Shown here one piece after another: positions 26,383-36,007 of a stretch of DNA of 64,000 nt; the first letter of the stretch is position 1; each line of letters starts with the position of its first letter. The notes under the pieces were generated by a model. It was not told the origin of the DNA. It saw only the letters and a list, made by a program, of their open reading frames with translations, and searched no databases. Position numbers and translations under genes: made by a program. The DNA is taken from assembly GCF_003688415.1 (NCBI RefSeq), contig NZ_REFJ01000001.1, positions 416,645 through 480,644 on the forward strand. The letters are read 5' to 3'. The DNA comes from Umboniibacter marinipuniceus. GTDB taxonomy: Bacteria; Pseudomonadota; Gammaproteobacteria; Pseudomonadales; DSM-25080.

Positions 26383-28023
26383 ATGAAAGCATCTGATTTG
26401 TTTGTCAAAGCGTTAGAGGCCGAAGGTGTTGAGTACATCTTCGGTATTCCGGGCGAAGAGAACCTCGATTTATTAGAGTCCCTCCGAACGTCCTCCATTA
26501 AACTCATTTTGACCCGACACGAGCAAGGCGCGGGATTTATGGCTGCCACATACGGTCGCCTCACTGGTAAGACGGGTGTCTGCCTTTCTACCCTTGGGCC
26601 TGGCGCTACTAACCTCGTAACCCCAGCAGCCTATGCTCAGCTCGGCGCTATGCCGATATTAATGATCACCGGCCAGAAGCCCATAAAAACGAGTAAACAG
26701 GGAAGGTTTCAGGTCATTGATGTGTGCGGGATGATGCGTCCTATTACCAAATATACCAGCCAGATTGTCAGTGGTGACCGGATTCCTTCGGTGGTGCGAG
26801 AAGCATTTCGACTAGCATCGGACGAGCGGCCTGGGGCAGTGCATATTGAACTCCCTGAGGATATTGCCGCCGAAGAAACGGATGCGGTAGTGATTCCGGC
26901 GAGTGTGAAGCGCCGCCCTATTGCCGAAAACAAGGCCATTGATATGGCTACCACTATGATCCAAAAATCACAGCGGCCGTTAATTTTAATCGGTGCCGGC
27001 GCGAACCGTAAGTTGACGTCCAAAATGTTGGGACAGTTTGTGGAGAAGACGGGCATTCCCTTTATCACCACGCAGATGGGGAAGGGCGTGCTCGATGAGA
27101 CTCACCCGCTGTTCATGGGTAATACGGCGCTGTCCGATAACGACTTTGTTCACCGAGTGATTGCACAGGCGGATCTGATTATAAACGTGGGCCATGATGT
27201 GGTGGAGAAGCCGCCGTTCTTCATGAAGCCTGATGGGGCGAAAGTTATTCATGTTAACTTTGACCCTGCCGCTATCGACCCCGTTTACTTTCCTCAAGTG
27301 GAAGTGATTGGTGATATCGCCAACAGCATCTGGCAGATTAAGGAAGTTATCGAGGTATCAGCCCATTGGAATTTTGACGAATTCCACCGAATACAAGCCG
27401 CGTGCCGCGCGCACTCTGCCGAATCTGCGGACGATGATCGCTTTCCAATCCTACCTGAGCGCTTCGTGAAAGATGTCCGTGCGGTGATGCCAAAAGACGG
27501 TATTGTGACGCTTGATAATGGCGTCTACAAAATCTGGTTCGCACGAAATTACTACGCCGCTGAGCGCAATACGCTCTTACTTGATAATGCGCTGGCGACC
27601 ATGGGAGCCGGACTTCCGTCCGCGATGGCGGCCAAAATGGTTTACCCGGAGCGCTCTGTCATCACGGTCTGTGGAGACGGTGGTTTCATGATGAATAGCC
27701 AGGAGCTAGAAACCGCAGTTCGACTTAATTTACACATTGTTGTGCTAATCCTCCGCGATGATGCCTACGGAATGATTAAGTGGAAGCAATCTAATATGGC
27801 GTTTGATAATTTTGGCTTAGACTATGGCAATCCAGATTTCGTTAGGTATGCCGAGAGTTATGGCGCGCAGGGATGGCGTATTAGCAGCGCCAATCAGCTG
27901 CAGGAACAGCTGCAGCATTGCTTGAGTGAGCCAGGAGTCCACCTTATTGATGTGCCTGTAGATTATACCCTTAACGACAAAACCTTAAATTACGATATAA
28001 AGGCTTTGAGTGCCGCGCTTTAG
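26383..28023 (+). CDS. Thiamine-diphosphate enzyme, acetolactate-synthase-like large subunit
   Basis: 546 residues. The N-terminal PYR domain has the catalytic Glu in TRHEQGAGFMAATYGR. The C-terminal domain carries the ThDP/Mg motif GDGGFMMNSQELETA. Length and end-to-end similarity fit AlsS-type catabolic acetolactate synthases or related ThDP enzymes (family annotated IlvB-like). No regulatory IlvN/IlvH subunit gene is adjacent and there is no ilvC, so a biosynthetic branched-chain role is less likely. Acetoin-type metabolism is an alternative, but no AlsD is seen. Confidence 0.85.
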   Translation: MKASDLFVKALEAEGVEYIFGIPGEENLDLLESLRTSSIKLILTRHEQGAGFMAATYGRLTGKTGVCLSTLGPGATNLVTPAAYAQLGAMPILMITGQKPIKTSKQGRFQVIDVCGMMRPITKYTSQIVSGDRIPSVVREAFRLASDERPGAVHIELPEDIAAEETDAVVIPASVKRRPIAENKAIDMATTMIQKSQRPLILIGAGANRKLTSKMLGQFVEKTGIPFITTQMGKGVLDETHPLFMGNTALSDNDFVHRVIAQADLIINVGHDVVEKPPFFMKPDGAKVIHVNFDPAAIDPVYFPQVEVIGDIANSIWQIKEVIEVSAHWNFDEFHRIQAACRAHSAESADDDRFPILPERFVKDVRAVMPKDGIVTLDNGVYKIWFARNYYAAERNTLLLDNALATMGAGLPSAMAAKMVYPERSVITVCGDGGFMMNSQELETAVRLNLHIVVLILRDDAYGMIKWKQSNMAFDNFGLDYGNPDFVRYAESYGAQGWRISSANQLQEQLQHCLSEPGVHLIDVPVDYTLNDKTLNYDIKALSAAL

Positions 28024-28028
28024 CGGCA

Positions 28029-28487
28029 CTACTCGCGGTTAATCATGACGAAGGAGATCGCGCCGTCATTAAGCCGTTGTACTGCAAAGTCACAGGGCTC
28101 TATGCTGCGCATTTCTGCGTTGTTTAGCCACTGATCAAGATAGGCTCGCACTTCCTCGTCCGAAGACTCCTCAGAGATCTGGGTAACAGTGCTGTAACGA
28201 AATAAATTGTCTATTTTCTCGCATTGGTCAGCCGTAGCAATACGGCTCTCACAAAACGTGCTTAGTTGCCTAAGCTCCTGCTCTGTCAATACGCTTAGAC
28301 GAACCTCGATCCGGATTATAGTGGTATCAGTCGCTGCTTGGAGTTTTGGGGCTATCACAATGATCAGACTCAATCCAACTACGAGCAAGCTTAGCCAATA
28401 CCTAGTTCGTAAAAATGCTGCTAACTTAGTGACGGTGAGAAGTTGGCTTGAAGGTCTGATCGAATAACTAGGCTTCTCAATGTTCAT
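28029..28487 (-). CDS. Hypothetical single-pass membrane protein
   Basis: 152 residues, not recognised. One strong transmembrane helix lies at about residues 31-51 (YWLSLLVVGLSLIIVIA). It is followed by a mostly hydrophilic domain, rich in Glu and Ser, with two Cys (FCESRIATADQC) that could be oxidised outside the cytoplasm. The convergent ALS-like gene ends 5 bases away. There is no strong ribosome site, so the start is uncertain. Confidence 0.6.
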   Translation of the reverse strand: MNIEKPSYSIRPSSQLLTVTKLAAFLRTRYWLSLLVVGLSLIIVIAPKLQAATDTTIIRIEVRLSVLTEQELRQLSTFCESRIATADQCEKIDNLFRYSTVTQISEESSDEEVRAYLDQWLNNAEMRSIEPCDFAVQRLNDGAISFVMINRE

Positions 28488-28552
28488 TTATTGCGTCCGT
28501 TTCAACTTATTTTAGCTAATTTTAAACCTAGCCGAATTTAGTGAGCTTTGCC

Positions 28553-28584
28553 AATCCAGCAATCCAGCAACCAAGCGATCAAGC
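28553..28584. repeat. Degenerate 8-base tandem repeat
   Basis: Four units: AATCCAGC twice, then AACCAAGC and GATCAAGC. The array lies between the hypothetical membrane protein and the RDD gene. Confidence 0.7.
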
Positions 28585-28619
28585 AATCATTGATAGTTCT
28601 TTGCGTTAGGAGTGAGGAT

Positions 28620-29714
28620 TCAGTCATCGTCCTCGTGGATGGGACGACCTCTAATCACCACGGTGCCGCTAATCTTGTCATGGATAGCCTGCCTGTTGGG
28701 GTCCCAGTAAACTTGAAAGAAGCCTAATAAACCGGTGGCGAATCCCGCTCCGTAACCGCCGTAGCGCCCGAATGAGTCCCAAATATTAAGGTAGTTACCA
28801 CTGAGCGCTAAAACGCGGATTCCCAGTAAGCGCTTACCGGGAGTTTGCCCCTTCCACAACACCGGGAACAGAGTGAAATAGACCGCCGCCCAGCCGAAGC
28901 CTAACCCGAGGTCTTCAAGAAAGCCTTGGGCCCACTTCAGAAGGCTATAGCTCTCGTCGTCATTGGCTGCAGAGGAGCTAGGAGGTTCTTCTTCGGTGTT
29001 TTCACCTTCGTCTTCTGGTGCTGGATTATTATCCGTCTCAATGATGATTTCAGCGGGGCTTGTCAACTCATTAGCCAATTGAAGTTCTGCGTTCATGAGG
29101 TGATATACCCCGCTTAGTAGTGTCACTTCGTCATCGCTAAGTTCTGAAATCTCTTTGGAATCTTCATTGGTTCGAAGTGTTTCGTGCAAAGTAGCTAGCT
29201 GAGCGCGAATACAACTCGGGCTGCAAGCGGAGCTATCAGTCGCATTAACATAAGACTGAAGAGCGATACGCTCTTCATCAGATAGTCCCGATCCATCTAC
29301 ACCCACGGCCTCAATAAAACGCTGATCGCTTAAGTTAATGAGCATGGCGATGAAAGTAGCGATAATCGCAATAACTGAGAGCGTTTTGAGAAGTATTCGT
29401 AGCCAGCGTTGCTGCGTAGGAAAATATTTCTCCGAGACACTGAAGAATGCTGCAATGGCCGCTATCATGGCGATAAAAAGGCTTCCCAGCTGTGCCGTAA
29501 AGCCAACGATGAGCGCATCAATGGCAATGGCTATACCGCGCCGGAAGGGTGTCGCAAGGGGAATGCCTACCAACGAGGGCTCCATTGCAAACGCAAATGG
29601 GGTGATAATCTCCCGAGTTTCACGGTCAGCAGGCTTGATTTCATTAACATCATGACTTCGGGGGGAATGTTGAGTTTTCCCTGAAACCTTGGGTGTTGTA
29701 TCGCCTTCACTCAT
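28620..29714 (-). CDS. RDD family membrane protein
   Basis: 364 residues. The first half of an RDD domain is visible (FRRGIAIAIDALIVGFTAQLGS, with the Arg and Asp that name the family). A long, mostly soluble insertion rich in Glu/Ser/Asn (about residues 140-250) follows, then the second half (GLGFGWAAVYFTLFPVLWKGQTPGKRLLGIRVL). The insertion between helices is unusual, since typical RDD proteins are about 150-200 residues. RDD proteins have been linked to transport and Na+/H+ exchange, but no substrate can be given. GGAGG precedes the ATG. Confidence 0.85.
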   Translation of the reverse strand: MSEGDTTPKVSGKTQHSPRSHDVNEIKPADRETREIITPFAFAMEPSLVGIPLATPFRRGIAIAIDALIVGFTAQLGSLFIAMIAAIAAFFSVSEKYFPTQQRWLRILLKTLSVIAIIATFIAMLINLSDQRFIEAVGVDGSGLSDEERIALQSYVNATDSSACSPSCIRAQLATLHETLRTNEDSKEISELSDDEVTLLSGVYHLMNAELQLANELTSPAEIIIETDNNPAPEDEGENTEEEPPSSSAANDDESYSLLKWAQGFLEDLGLGFGWAAVYFTLFPVLWKGQTPGKRLLGIRVLALSGNYLNIWDSFGRYGGYGAGFATGLLGFFQVYWDPNRQAIHDKISGTVVIRGRPIHEDDD

Positions 29715-29904
29715 CTTTTTCCACCTCCGTGTTTAAATCTAGGCTATCAGTTCTGCGGATTGGTGCAAGTTCAGTGCTAATAGCTGCTACGCTAAGCAGG
29801 TGTTAGTAGTGGTGAAATTAATTTTGACTTCGAAGTACATTTTGCATGTTTAGGTGATAAACTGACGCTATTCAGGAAAGCAAATTTAATGAAAAGGCAG
29901 ACCC

Positions 29905-30915
29905 ATGACGGTTCATCAAGATAACAAAGCAGTCGTAAAAGCTTATTTTAAAGCGATGTCCAAAGCGGACGCTACAAGTGTTTCTAGCGTTATGAAAGAG
30001 TATATTTCCGATGACTATACTTTTTACGGGGTTCACCCATACAACCAACAAAGCAGTCGAGACAAGGTCGCTGAGATTGTTTGGCAGCCCTTACTAGAAG
30101 CCGTTACTGCAATGCAGCGAAGAGAAGATGTCTTTATGGCTGGCGAGAGTGAAATCGCGGGCGATAACTGGGTAATGAGTATGGGGCACTTTACGGGGTT
30201 GCTAGATGGAGAGTGGATGGGTATCCGCCCTACCCGCAAGATGATTAATATTCGTTATGCTGAGTTTAACTGTGTCGAAGATGGCAAGATTACTCAGACC
30301 GGATTGTGGATCGACATCATTGGGGTAATGCACCAATGTGGAATCAACCCTCTACCGCCACAAACGGCTGCGTCGTTTGTCTATCCAGGACCGCAAACGC
30401 ACGACGGAATCATTAACGATGTTCAACCGTCAGAGGAGGCCGTTAAGACGCTTGCGGTGCTCAATCAGATGATTGACGACCTCTCTTCCTTGAATATTTC
30501 TGGTAATGATCGCTGCCCTCCCGAAGTGCTAGCGCGAACTTGGCATCAGGATATGACCTGGTATGGTCCGGCTGGTATTGGCGCAAGCTATACCATTGAA
30601 CGCTATCAAGAACAGCATCAATACCCGTTCCGCGAGGGGCTTAGCGGTAAGGTATTCAACGGCCACGTAAGCCGCTTTGCCGAGGGTAATTACGCCTGTT
30701 TCTTTGGCTGGCCAAACCTGAGTAATCAGCCAACTGGCGGTTTTATGGGTCTTCCGGGTGGTAACGTCAGTGCTGACATGCGCGTTGTTGATGTATATCG
30801 CCGAGAAGGTGATAAATTAAAGGAAAACTGGGTGTTGATTGATATCCCGTATTGGTTGTTACAGCAGGGCGTTGACATCATTGAACGAACTCGGTCAATC
30901 GTGAATCCAAGCTAA
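29905..30915 (+). CDS. Double SnoaL/NTF2-like protein
   Basis: 336 residues in two SnoaL-like halves. The first spans about residues 5-145 (KAVVKAYFKAMSKADATSVSSVMKEYISDDYTFYG to TGLWIDIIGVMHQCG) and the second about 175-325 (RTWHQDMTWYGPAGIGASYTIERYQEQHQYPF to WVLIDIPYWLLQQG). Such tandem proteins are annotated as ester cyclase or polyketide-cyclase-like, and no reaction is known for this version. No signal peptide is seen. AAGG lies 7 bases before the ATG. Confidence 0.85.
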   Translation: MTVHQDNKAVVKAYFKAMSKADATSVSSVMKEYISDDYTFYGVHPYNQQSSRDKVAEIVWQPLLEAVTAMQRREDVFMAGESEIAGDNWVMSMGHFTGLLDGEWMGIRPTRKMINIRYAEFNCVEDGKITQTGLWIDIIGVMHQCGINPLPPQTAASFVYPGPQTHDGIINDVQPSEEAVKTLAVLNQMIDDLSSLNISGNDRCPPEVLARTWHQDMTWYGPAGIGASYTIERYQEQHQYPFREGLSGKVFNGHVSRFAEGNYACFFGWPNLSNQPTGGFMGLPGGNVSADMRVVDVYRREGDKLKENWVLIDIPYWLLQQGVDIIERTRSIVNPS

Positions 30916-30985
30916 GTCATCCAAGACTGCGCTTTAATTTAGGGTCTGCTATGCTGTGATGAATGACAGCAACAGGCCCTTTTTT

Positions 30986-31570
30986 ATGTTTAATCGAATC
31001 GTATTTATCTTCGTCCTACTTGCCACGAGCTTGCTGGGATGTGCCGCCACTAATCAGACTCAACAGGTTACTACTAGCCCCGCCGATAGCTTTTGGCAGC
31101 AGTTGTCGCTTCACTGTGGGATGCAGTATCAGGGGGTGATGGTGTCGAATGATGCGGTGGACGCTGATTTTGCCAAGGCAACAATGCTAGCGCGCTTCGA
31201 GCGCTGTAGCGCAGATGAAATCAGAGTGCCATTTTGGGTAGGTAACGATAAATCGAGAACTTGGGTGTTCACTCGCGAGGGTGACACGATTGAATTCCGT
31301 CATGAACATCGCCACTCGGACGGCTCCTTTGATGAGGTTACTGGCTACGGTGGCTTTGGCGAAGCCACTGGTGTTGATGGGCAACTGAATTTTCCCGCCG
31401 ATGCGCAAACGAAAGCCGTGTTTAATGCGACGGGTTTAACCGTTTCGCTGGTCAATGTTTGGACGGTTGAGAGTTCAGCGGAGCAATTTGTCTATCAGCT
31501 CGCCAGGCCCAACCGTTTCTTTCGCGTGGAGTTTGATAGCAATAGCGGTACCCCACTACCTTCTGAATAG
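30986..31570 (+). CDS. Hypothetical lipoprotein
   Basis: About 194 residues, beginning MFNRIVFIFVLLATSLLGC, a textbook lipoprotein signal with LLGC as lipobox. The mature part contains several beta-type segments and ends with RPNRFFRVEFDSNSG; I do not recognise the family. An in-frame ATG at 30959 and a GTG at 30956 are possible starts, but a TATGCT -10-like box overlaps them (30950-30955), which suggests transcription begins after them. It converges on and overlaps the hydrolase by 15 bases. Confidence 0.65.
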   Translation: MFNRIVFIFVLLATSLLGCAATNQTQQVTTSPADSFWQQLSLHCGMQYQGVMVSNDAVDADFAKATMLARFERCSADEIRVPFWVGNDKSRTWVFTREGDTIEFRHEHRHSDGSFDEVTGYGGFGEATGVDGQLNFPADAQTKAVFNATGLTVSLVNVWTVESSAEQFVYQLARPNRFFRVEFDSNSGTPLPSE

Positions 31571-32914
31571 GGCGATATCGGCCGCCAAGGCGGTCGAAAC
31601 GGCTGACTTGGTCCCCTCAGGCGAAAACCAGGTATGCTCGCTGACTCCCAGTCCGTGAGTGGTTCCCGTATAGATATTCACTTTGGCATCGCCGCCCGCG
31701 TCATTAATACGATCTGTCAGCGCCAGATTCCATGCTGGTAAGCTATAGTAGTCGCGGTCCGAGATGTTAAAAGTAATGGGTGTTGAAAGGCGCCTCGCCT
31801 GATGGAATCCGCCAATCTCCAGGAGACGTTCAGCCACGCGAGGATGATGCGTAGCGTTAATCTTGCCATCGCTATTGGAACTCAATTGATAGCTAACGTC
31901 TTCTAAGTCGGCAAAATGGTCCCTCAAGGTTTGATACATAGTTTCGTAGCGGTCCTTGAATGATGCCAACATGGATAGCTTCCAGGTGTCATCTTGCCAG
32001 CTCCATGCGTCGCTATCTACTTCCAGTGTTCCAATCCAATCGGCGGGCCAAGCAAATACAAAGTTAGGGTTAATCTCGCCGCGCTCACCTACCGCGCTTC
32101 CCGTCCAGGTGCCGTCTCCTGATAAGAAGGCTTCGCGACTGTTGGACATCGGCCCATAGGTTTCGGCTTGTGTGAATCTGTCGGCAATGCAGCCTGACCA
32201 AATAGATGATGCATTGAAGGAGGTACGTACTAGGCGATTATTATTTGCGATGGCTAGAGCGGTTAATGCAACGTCGCCGCCCTGAGAGTGGGCTACCAAA
32301 TTAACCGAACTTGGATCTAATAGCGGTGAACGAGGTGAGGGGTTGAGCTGATGGATGCCGTTGATTGAGGGGATGGCTTGTACGCTACCGAGTAGGTCAA
32401 TGGCGTAGAAAGTAGGAGACAGATAGCTGCTGTTGTCGAAGTGCTCAAGAAATTCCAACCCTTCAGCGGGTTGCCCAGCTACCGTACCGTGGCCGCGAAA
32501 GCCCGGGATTAGGACTGCGAACCCCGCCGCAAGGTAACTATCCATCATTTCTCGATATAGACCCTGCTCGGCAAATTCAAAGTTTGGCGCGCCATTAATG
32601 CCAACCCAGCCATGGGCGAACACCACTACCGGGAATCCCTGCTCAGGTCGGTCAGTTCGCGGAATAGCAAGGCGAGCATATTGGCTTATATCATCAATAT
32701 CGAAACCTAGCATGGCACCAGGAAATTCGCCCAAGCTCCGCTGTGAGAGCAGCTTGAAGTTGGCGCTGTACTGGCGCTCTCTAAGGGCTCCTATGGAAAG
32801 TTCGGCTATAGAATCAAAGCATAGCTGTGATCCGCGGTGGCAAAGCGGCTCTTCCTCGGCGAAGAGCGGCGCGGAGGCAAGAAAAAAAACGAGGCCTAGT
32901 AACAGCGAACGCAT
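31556..32914 (-). CDS. Secreted alpha/beta hydrolase
   Basis: 452 residues with a signal peptide (MRSLLLGLVFFLASAPLFA). The fold is shown by FPVVVFAHGWVGING (oxyanion loop HGW), the nucleophile elbow VNLVAHSQGGDVAL (Ser in HSQGG), and a late IYTGTTHGLGV that likely supplies the His. It is near the acylpeptidase/lipase group without a clear subfamily. It probably acts in the periplasm or outside on an ester or amide. The next gene upstream is an AbgT-type transporter, but it is on the other strand. Confidence 0.85.
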   Translation of the reverse strand: MRSLLLGLVFFLASAPLFAEEEPLCHRGSQLCFDSIAELSIGALRERQYSANFKLLSQRSLGEFPGAMLGFDIDDISQYARLAIPRTDRPEQGFPVVVFAHGWVGINGAPNFEFAEQGLYREMMDSYLAAGFAVLIPGFRGHGTVAGQPAEGLEFLEHFDNSSYLSPTFYAIDLLGSVQAIPSINGIHQLNPSPRSPLLDPSSVNLVAHSQGGDVALTALAIANNNRLVRTSFNASSIWSGCIADRFTQAETYGPMSNSREAFLSGDGTWTGSAVGERGEINPNFVFAWPADWIGTLEVDSDAWSWQDDTWKLSMLASFKDRYETMYQTLRDHFADLEDVSYQLSSNSDGKINATHHPRVAERLLEIGGFHQARRLSTPITFNISDRDYYSLPAWNLALTDRINDAGGDAKVNIYTGTTHGLGVSEHTWFSPEGTKSAVSTALAADIALFRR

Positions 32915-33127
32915 GGAGATTCCTATCAGTTAAATGATCTGATGAGCGTAATTGAATTGGCAGTCAAAATAAAGCGCGGGCGGTTTCGCAGGGCTGGGCC
33001 AGGACCCAAGTTCAGTAATTGTCATTACGCTAATTGCTGCGCGGCCATTGCGGTTAGATGGTCAACTGGGAACTCATTTCCAAAATACGTTAGACTATTG
33101 CCTAAATAAGAACTTTTAGGGCTTTCC

Positions 33128-34711
33128 ATGGTGCATCCTAGTAAAAAAACGATATTCACCCGCTTTCTTGACTCGGTCGAGTTTCTTGGTAATTTGCTGC
33201 CGCATCCGGTCACGCTGTTTGCCTTTTTCTGCATGGCAGTCATCGTCGCAAGTGGTGTGGCGGGGCACTTCGAATTCTCAGTGATTGACCCTCGTCCAGC
33301 GGGGTCACCTAATGTTGCCGAAGACGGTATGATTCGGGTGGTAAGCCTGATGAATGCCGAAGGCCTGCAGCGAATCTTGACTGGCTTAGTCACCAATTTC
33401 ACCAGTTTTACACCACTCGGTACGGTATTGGTAGCCATCCTAGGGGTTGGTATCGCTGAGCATTCAGGGCTGATCTCGGCGGTAATGAGAAAGATGGTTT
33501 ATGGCGCGCCGGCACGGCTAGTAACCTTCGTGATTGTCTTCGCTGGTATCCTCTCTAATACCGCTTCCGAGTTAGGTTACGTAGTACTGATTCCACTTGC
33601 TGCCATGATCTTTCACTCATTAGGACGTCATCCTTTGGCTGGCTTGGCCGCGGCGTTCGCGGGGGTATCCGGGGGGTATTCGGCGAACTTGCTACTGGGT
33701 ACGGTTGATCCGCTCTTGAGCGGCATCACGCAGGAAGCGGCGCAAATGATCGACAGTGGCTACACCGTGGGTGCTGAGGCCAATTGGTGGTTTATGGCAG
33801 CGTCCACGTTCCTTGTTACCGCCATGGGCACTTGGGTAACGGAGAAAGTGGTTGAGCCAAAGCTAGGGACCTACGACCCGGCAATGGGTGATCCCGAGGC
33901 GTTAGCTAACACTAATATCGAAGGCGGTGCTGCACTGACCGATATCGAACGCCGAGGTTTGCGTTTTGCTGGATTGGCTGCGGTACTTGTAGGCTTAGTT
34001 ATCGCCGCTACAACGGTCGATTCGCTGGGTGGTGTGCTGCTCAATCCGGAGACTGGTGAACTGGCGGGATCGCCATTCCTAAAGAGTATTGTTGCCTTCA
34101 TCTTTATCTTCTTTGCCGTGCCCGGATTTGTCTATGGCAAAGTTGTTGGGACCATGAGCAACGATGTCGATGCCATCAACGCGATGTCTAAAGCCATGAG
34201 TTCGATGGGCGGCTATATGGTGTTGGTATTCTTTGCCGCGCAGTTCGTTGCCTACTTCAAGTGGACAAATTTCGGCGCTGTATTGGCGGTAATGGGGGCT
34301 ACGGCATTGGAGTCAGCGGGACTCACAGGGCCAAGCTTATTCTTCCTGTTTATTCTGGTGTGTGGCTTGATCAATCTTAGTTTGGGCTCGGCCTCCGCAC
34401 AGTGGGCGGTTACCGCGCCAATCTTCGTGCCGATGTTAATGCTGGTAGGTTATTCCCCTGAAACTATTCAGGCGGCTTACCGAATTGGAGATTCGACCAC
34501 CAACTTGATCACGCCGATGATGAGTTATTTTGGTTTGATTCTTGCCATCGCCTCGCGCTATTACAAGAATATTGGCATTGGTACACTGATTTCCATTATG
34601 TTGCCGTACACCATGGTGTTCGTAGTGATTTGGAGCTCCTTCTTTTACCTTTGGGTATTTGTTGCGGGTATTCCAGTGGGGCCGGGCTCGCCAATATTTT
34701 ATACCCCATAA
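33128..34711 (+). CDS. AbgT family transporter
   Basis: 527 residues, about 11-13 hydrophobic helices, starting in the N-terminal pattern FLDSVEFLGNLLPHPVTLFAFFC. It contains the conserved stretches GILSNTASELGYVVLIPL and LGSASAQWAVTAPIFVPMLM, plus RIGDSTTNLITPMMSYFG near the end. AbgT members import p-aminobenzoyl-glutamate, and some export sulfonamides using the ion gradient. Sequence alone does not say which applies here. An abgA/abgB hydrolase pair is absent. AGGG lies just upstream of the ATG and a terminator follows. Confidence 0.93.
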   Translation: MVHPSKKTIFTRFLDSVEFLGNLLPHPVTLFAFFCMAVIVASGVAGHFEFSVIDPRPAGSPNVAEDGMIRVVSLMNAEGLQRILTGLVTNFTSFTPLGTVLVAILGVGIAEHSGLISAVMRKMVYGAPARLVTFVIVFAGILSNTASELGYVVLIPLAAMIFHSLGRHPLAGLAAAFAGVSGGYSANLLLGTVDPLLSGITQEAAQMIDSGYTVGAEANWWFMAASTFLVTAMGTWVTEKVVEPKLGTYDPAMGDPEALANTNIEGGAALTDIERRGLRFAGLAAVLVGLVIAATTVDSLGGVLLNPETGELAGSPFLKSIVAFIFIFFAVPGFVYGKVVGTMSNDVDAINAMSKAMSSMGGYMVLVFFAAQFVAYFKWTNFGAVLAVMGATALESAGLTGPSLFFLFILVCGLINLSLGSASAQWAVTAPIFVPMLMLVGYSPETIQAAYRIGDSTTNLITPMMSYFGLILAIASRYYKNIGIGTLISIMLPYTMVFVVIWSSFFYLWVFVAGIPVGPGSPIFYTP

Positions 34712-34713
34712 TG

Positions 34714-34745
34714 AAAAAGGCCGTTAAACTGAACGGCCTTTTTTC
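34714..34745. terminator. Bidirectional terminator between AbgT and JmjC genes
   Basis: AAGGCCGTT (34717-34725) and AACGGCCTT (34732-34740) form a 9-bp stem with T-runs on both strands (Ts at 34739-34744, As at 34714-34718). It serves the AbgT gene on the plus strand and the oxygenase gene ending at 34793 on the minus strand. Confidence 0.88.
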
Positions 34746-34792
34746 TGTGTCTAAGTACTGCCAGGAGCAATTCAGGCGACTGTTCGCAACGG

Positions 34793-35992
34793 CTACCCGT
34801 GGCTGTCAGCTTGAATAATACCAAAGGCGAGTAGTTTATTAATGATGTCGCAACTATCGTCTGATAGTCCGGTTAAGTATTGCGCATTAAATCGTTGTCC
34901 AGCTAGGATATCGTCGATTTTATCTTCGGCATCGGAATTGAACCGGATGTCCCCGCCAGGGCAAACCAAAACCAGCTCGCCAGTTGGTTCGTCCACGAAG
35001 GTACGAGCCAAGGAGTTGGGTCTAACGAGATAGTATTGTTCTGCCGAGCTTTGATTCGCCGCAAGACTCAGCGCACCGCTTACCAAAGCGGGTTGAGAGC
35101 GAATGAAATTTCCGACAAAGGCATTAAAAGCACCCTCTAATTGAGCTGAATTAGCGAAGGCTTTCACCAATTGGTCGAAATGCGCCTGAGCCTGCGAACG
35201 GTCGAAGTCGATTTTAGCGAATCCGGGTGGTAAGGATCTGCGGAAGCCAGGATCGTGAAGCGCAACCTCTGACATGGCTTCAAGCATTAAGTCTGCCCAA
35301 GACTTTACGATGATGCCTACGGTGATATGGAGCGAAGGTTCGCTGCCGCTAGCCACCGCATCATGCATTAGGCCACGGGGTACGTATAGGCACTCGCCCG
35401 CCTTGAGGGTAAATTTGTCTGCGATCTCGCCAGCGGGGTGTTTGCTTGATTGGAAGCGTTCGCCGCGATACGGGTTGTCGACAGGTCGCTCGTATAGCGT
35501 CCAATCCTTTTGACCGCTTACTTGAATAACAAACACATCGTGATCGTCGAAGTGAGTTCGAAAGCCCTGGAAACCGGGTGGTGTGAAATAGATGTTGGTT
35601 TGCACATAGGCACTGAATTCGTACTCAAGCGCTCTGCAGAGCTCCGCAAGCTTCGGGTCAGCCAGCTGTAGTTGGGTAAGAATTAAGGTGGCACCCTGTT
35701 GGAAGTGGCGTATTACCGCCCCGCGATCAATTTCGCCATTGTTAAAGGTGAACTGATCACGTGATAACGGGGGATTTGTGCGAGCCATTTCCAGAGACTC
35801 GGGCGGTAGCTCAGTCTCCGCAATGATGGTATCTAAGCGATGTTCATTGAGTAAGTCTTCAAAGTGCTTTGAAGAACCAGGCTTGCAGCGTAACGCTTTT
35901 TGTTCGTGATAATGATTGAAGAATTCACTGGGCGACATATCGCCCAGTAAGTATTCCAGCGGGTTGCTCACCCAAGGAGGTAACGATGTCAT
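34793..35992 (-). CDS. JmjC/cupin 2-oxoglutarate oxygenase beside repeat-protein gene
   Basis: About 399 residues. The JmjC core has the iron triad His147-x-Asp149 (RTHFDDHDVFVIQVSG) and His210 (LYVPRGLMHDA). The wider pattern (FxTHxDxxDVFVIQ, then WxLYER, then GECLYVPRG) matches the Cupin_4 group that includes YcfD/RoxA, which hydroxylates an Arg of ribosomal protein L16, and the eukaryotic MINA53/NO66 enzymes. The C-terminal third would be the helical dimerisation and winged-helix region. The ATG at 35992 is preferred to a TTG at 35998. The gene starts 15 bases after the stop of the 13-repeat protein on the same strand, so the two are almost certainly one transcript. Confidence 0.88.
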   Translation of the reverse strand: MTSLPPWVSNPLEYLLGDMSPSEFFNHYHEQKALRCKPGSSKHFEDLLNEHRLDTIIAETELPPESLEMARTNPPLSRDQFTFNNGEIDRGAVIRHFQQGATLILTQLQLADPKLAELCRALEYEFSAYVQTNIYFTPPGFQGFRTHFDDHDVFVIQVSGQKDWTLYERPVDNPYRGERFQSSKHPAGEIADKFTLKAGECLYVPRGLMHDAVASGSEPSLHITVGIIVKSWADLMLEAMSEVALHDPGFRRSLPPGFAKIDFDRSQAQAHFDQLVKAFANSAQLEGAFNAFVGNFIRSQPALVSGALSLAANQSSAEQYYLVRPNSLARTFVDEPTGELVLVCPGGDIRFNSDAEDKIDDILAGQRFNAQYLTGLSDDSCDIINKLLAFGIIQADSHG

Positions 35993-36007
35993 GGACAAAC
36001 CACTTGC

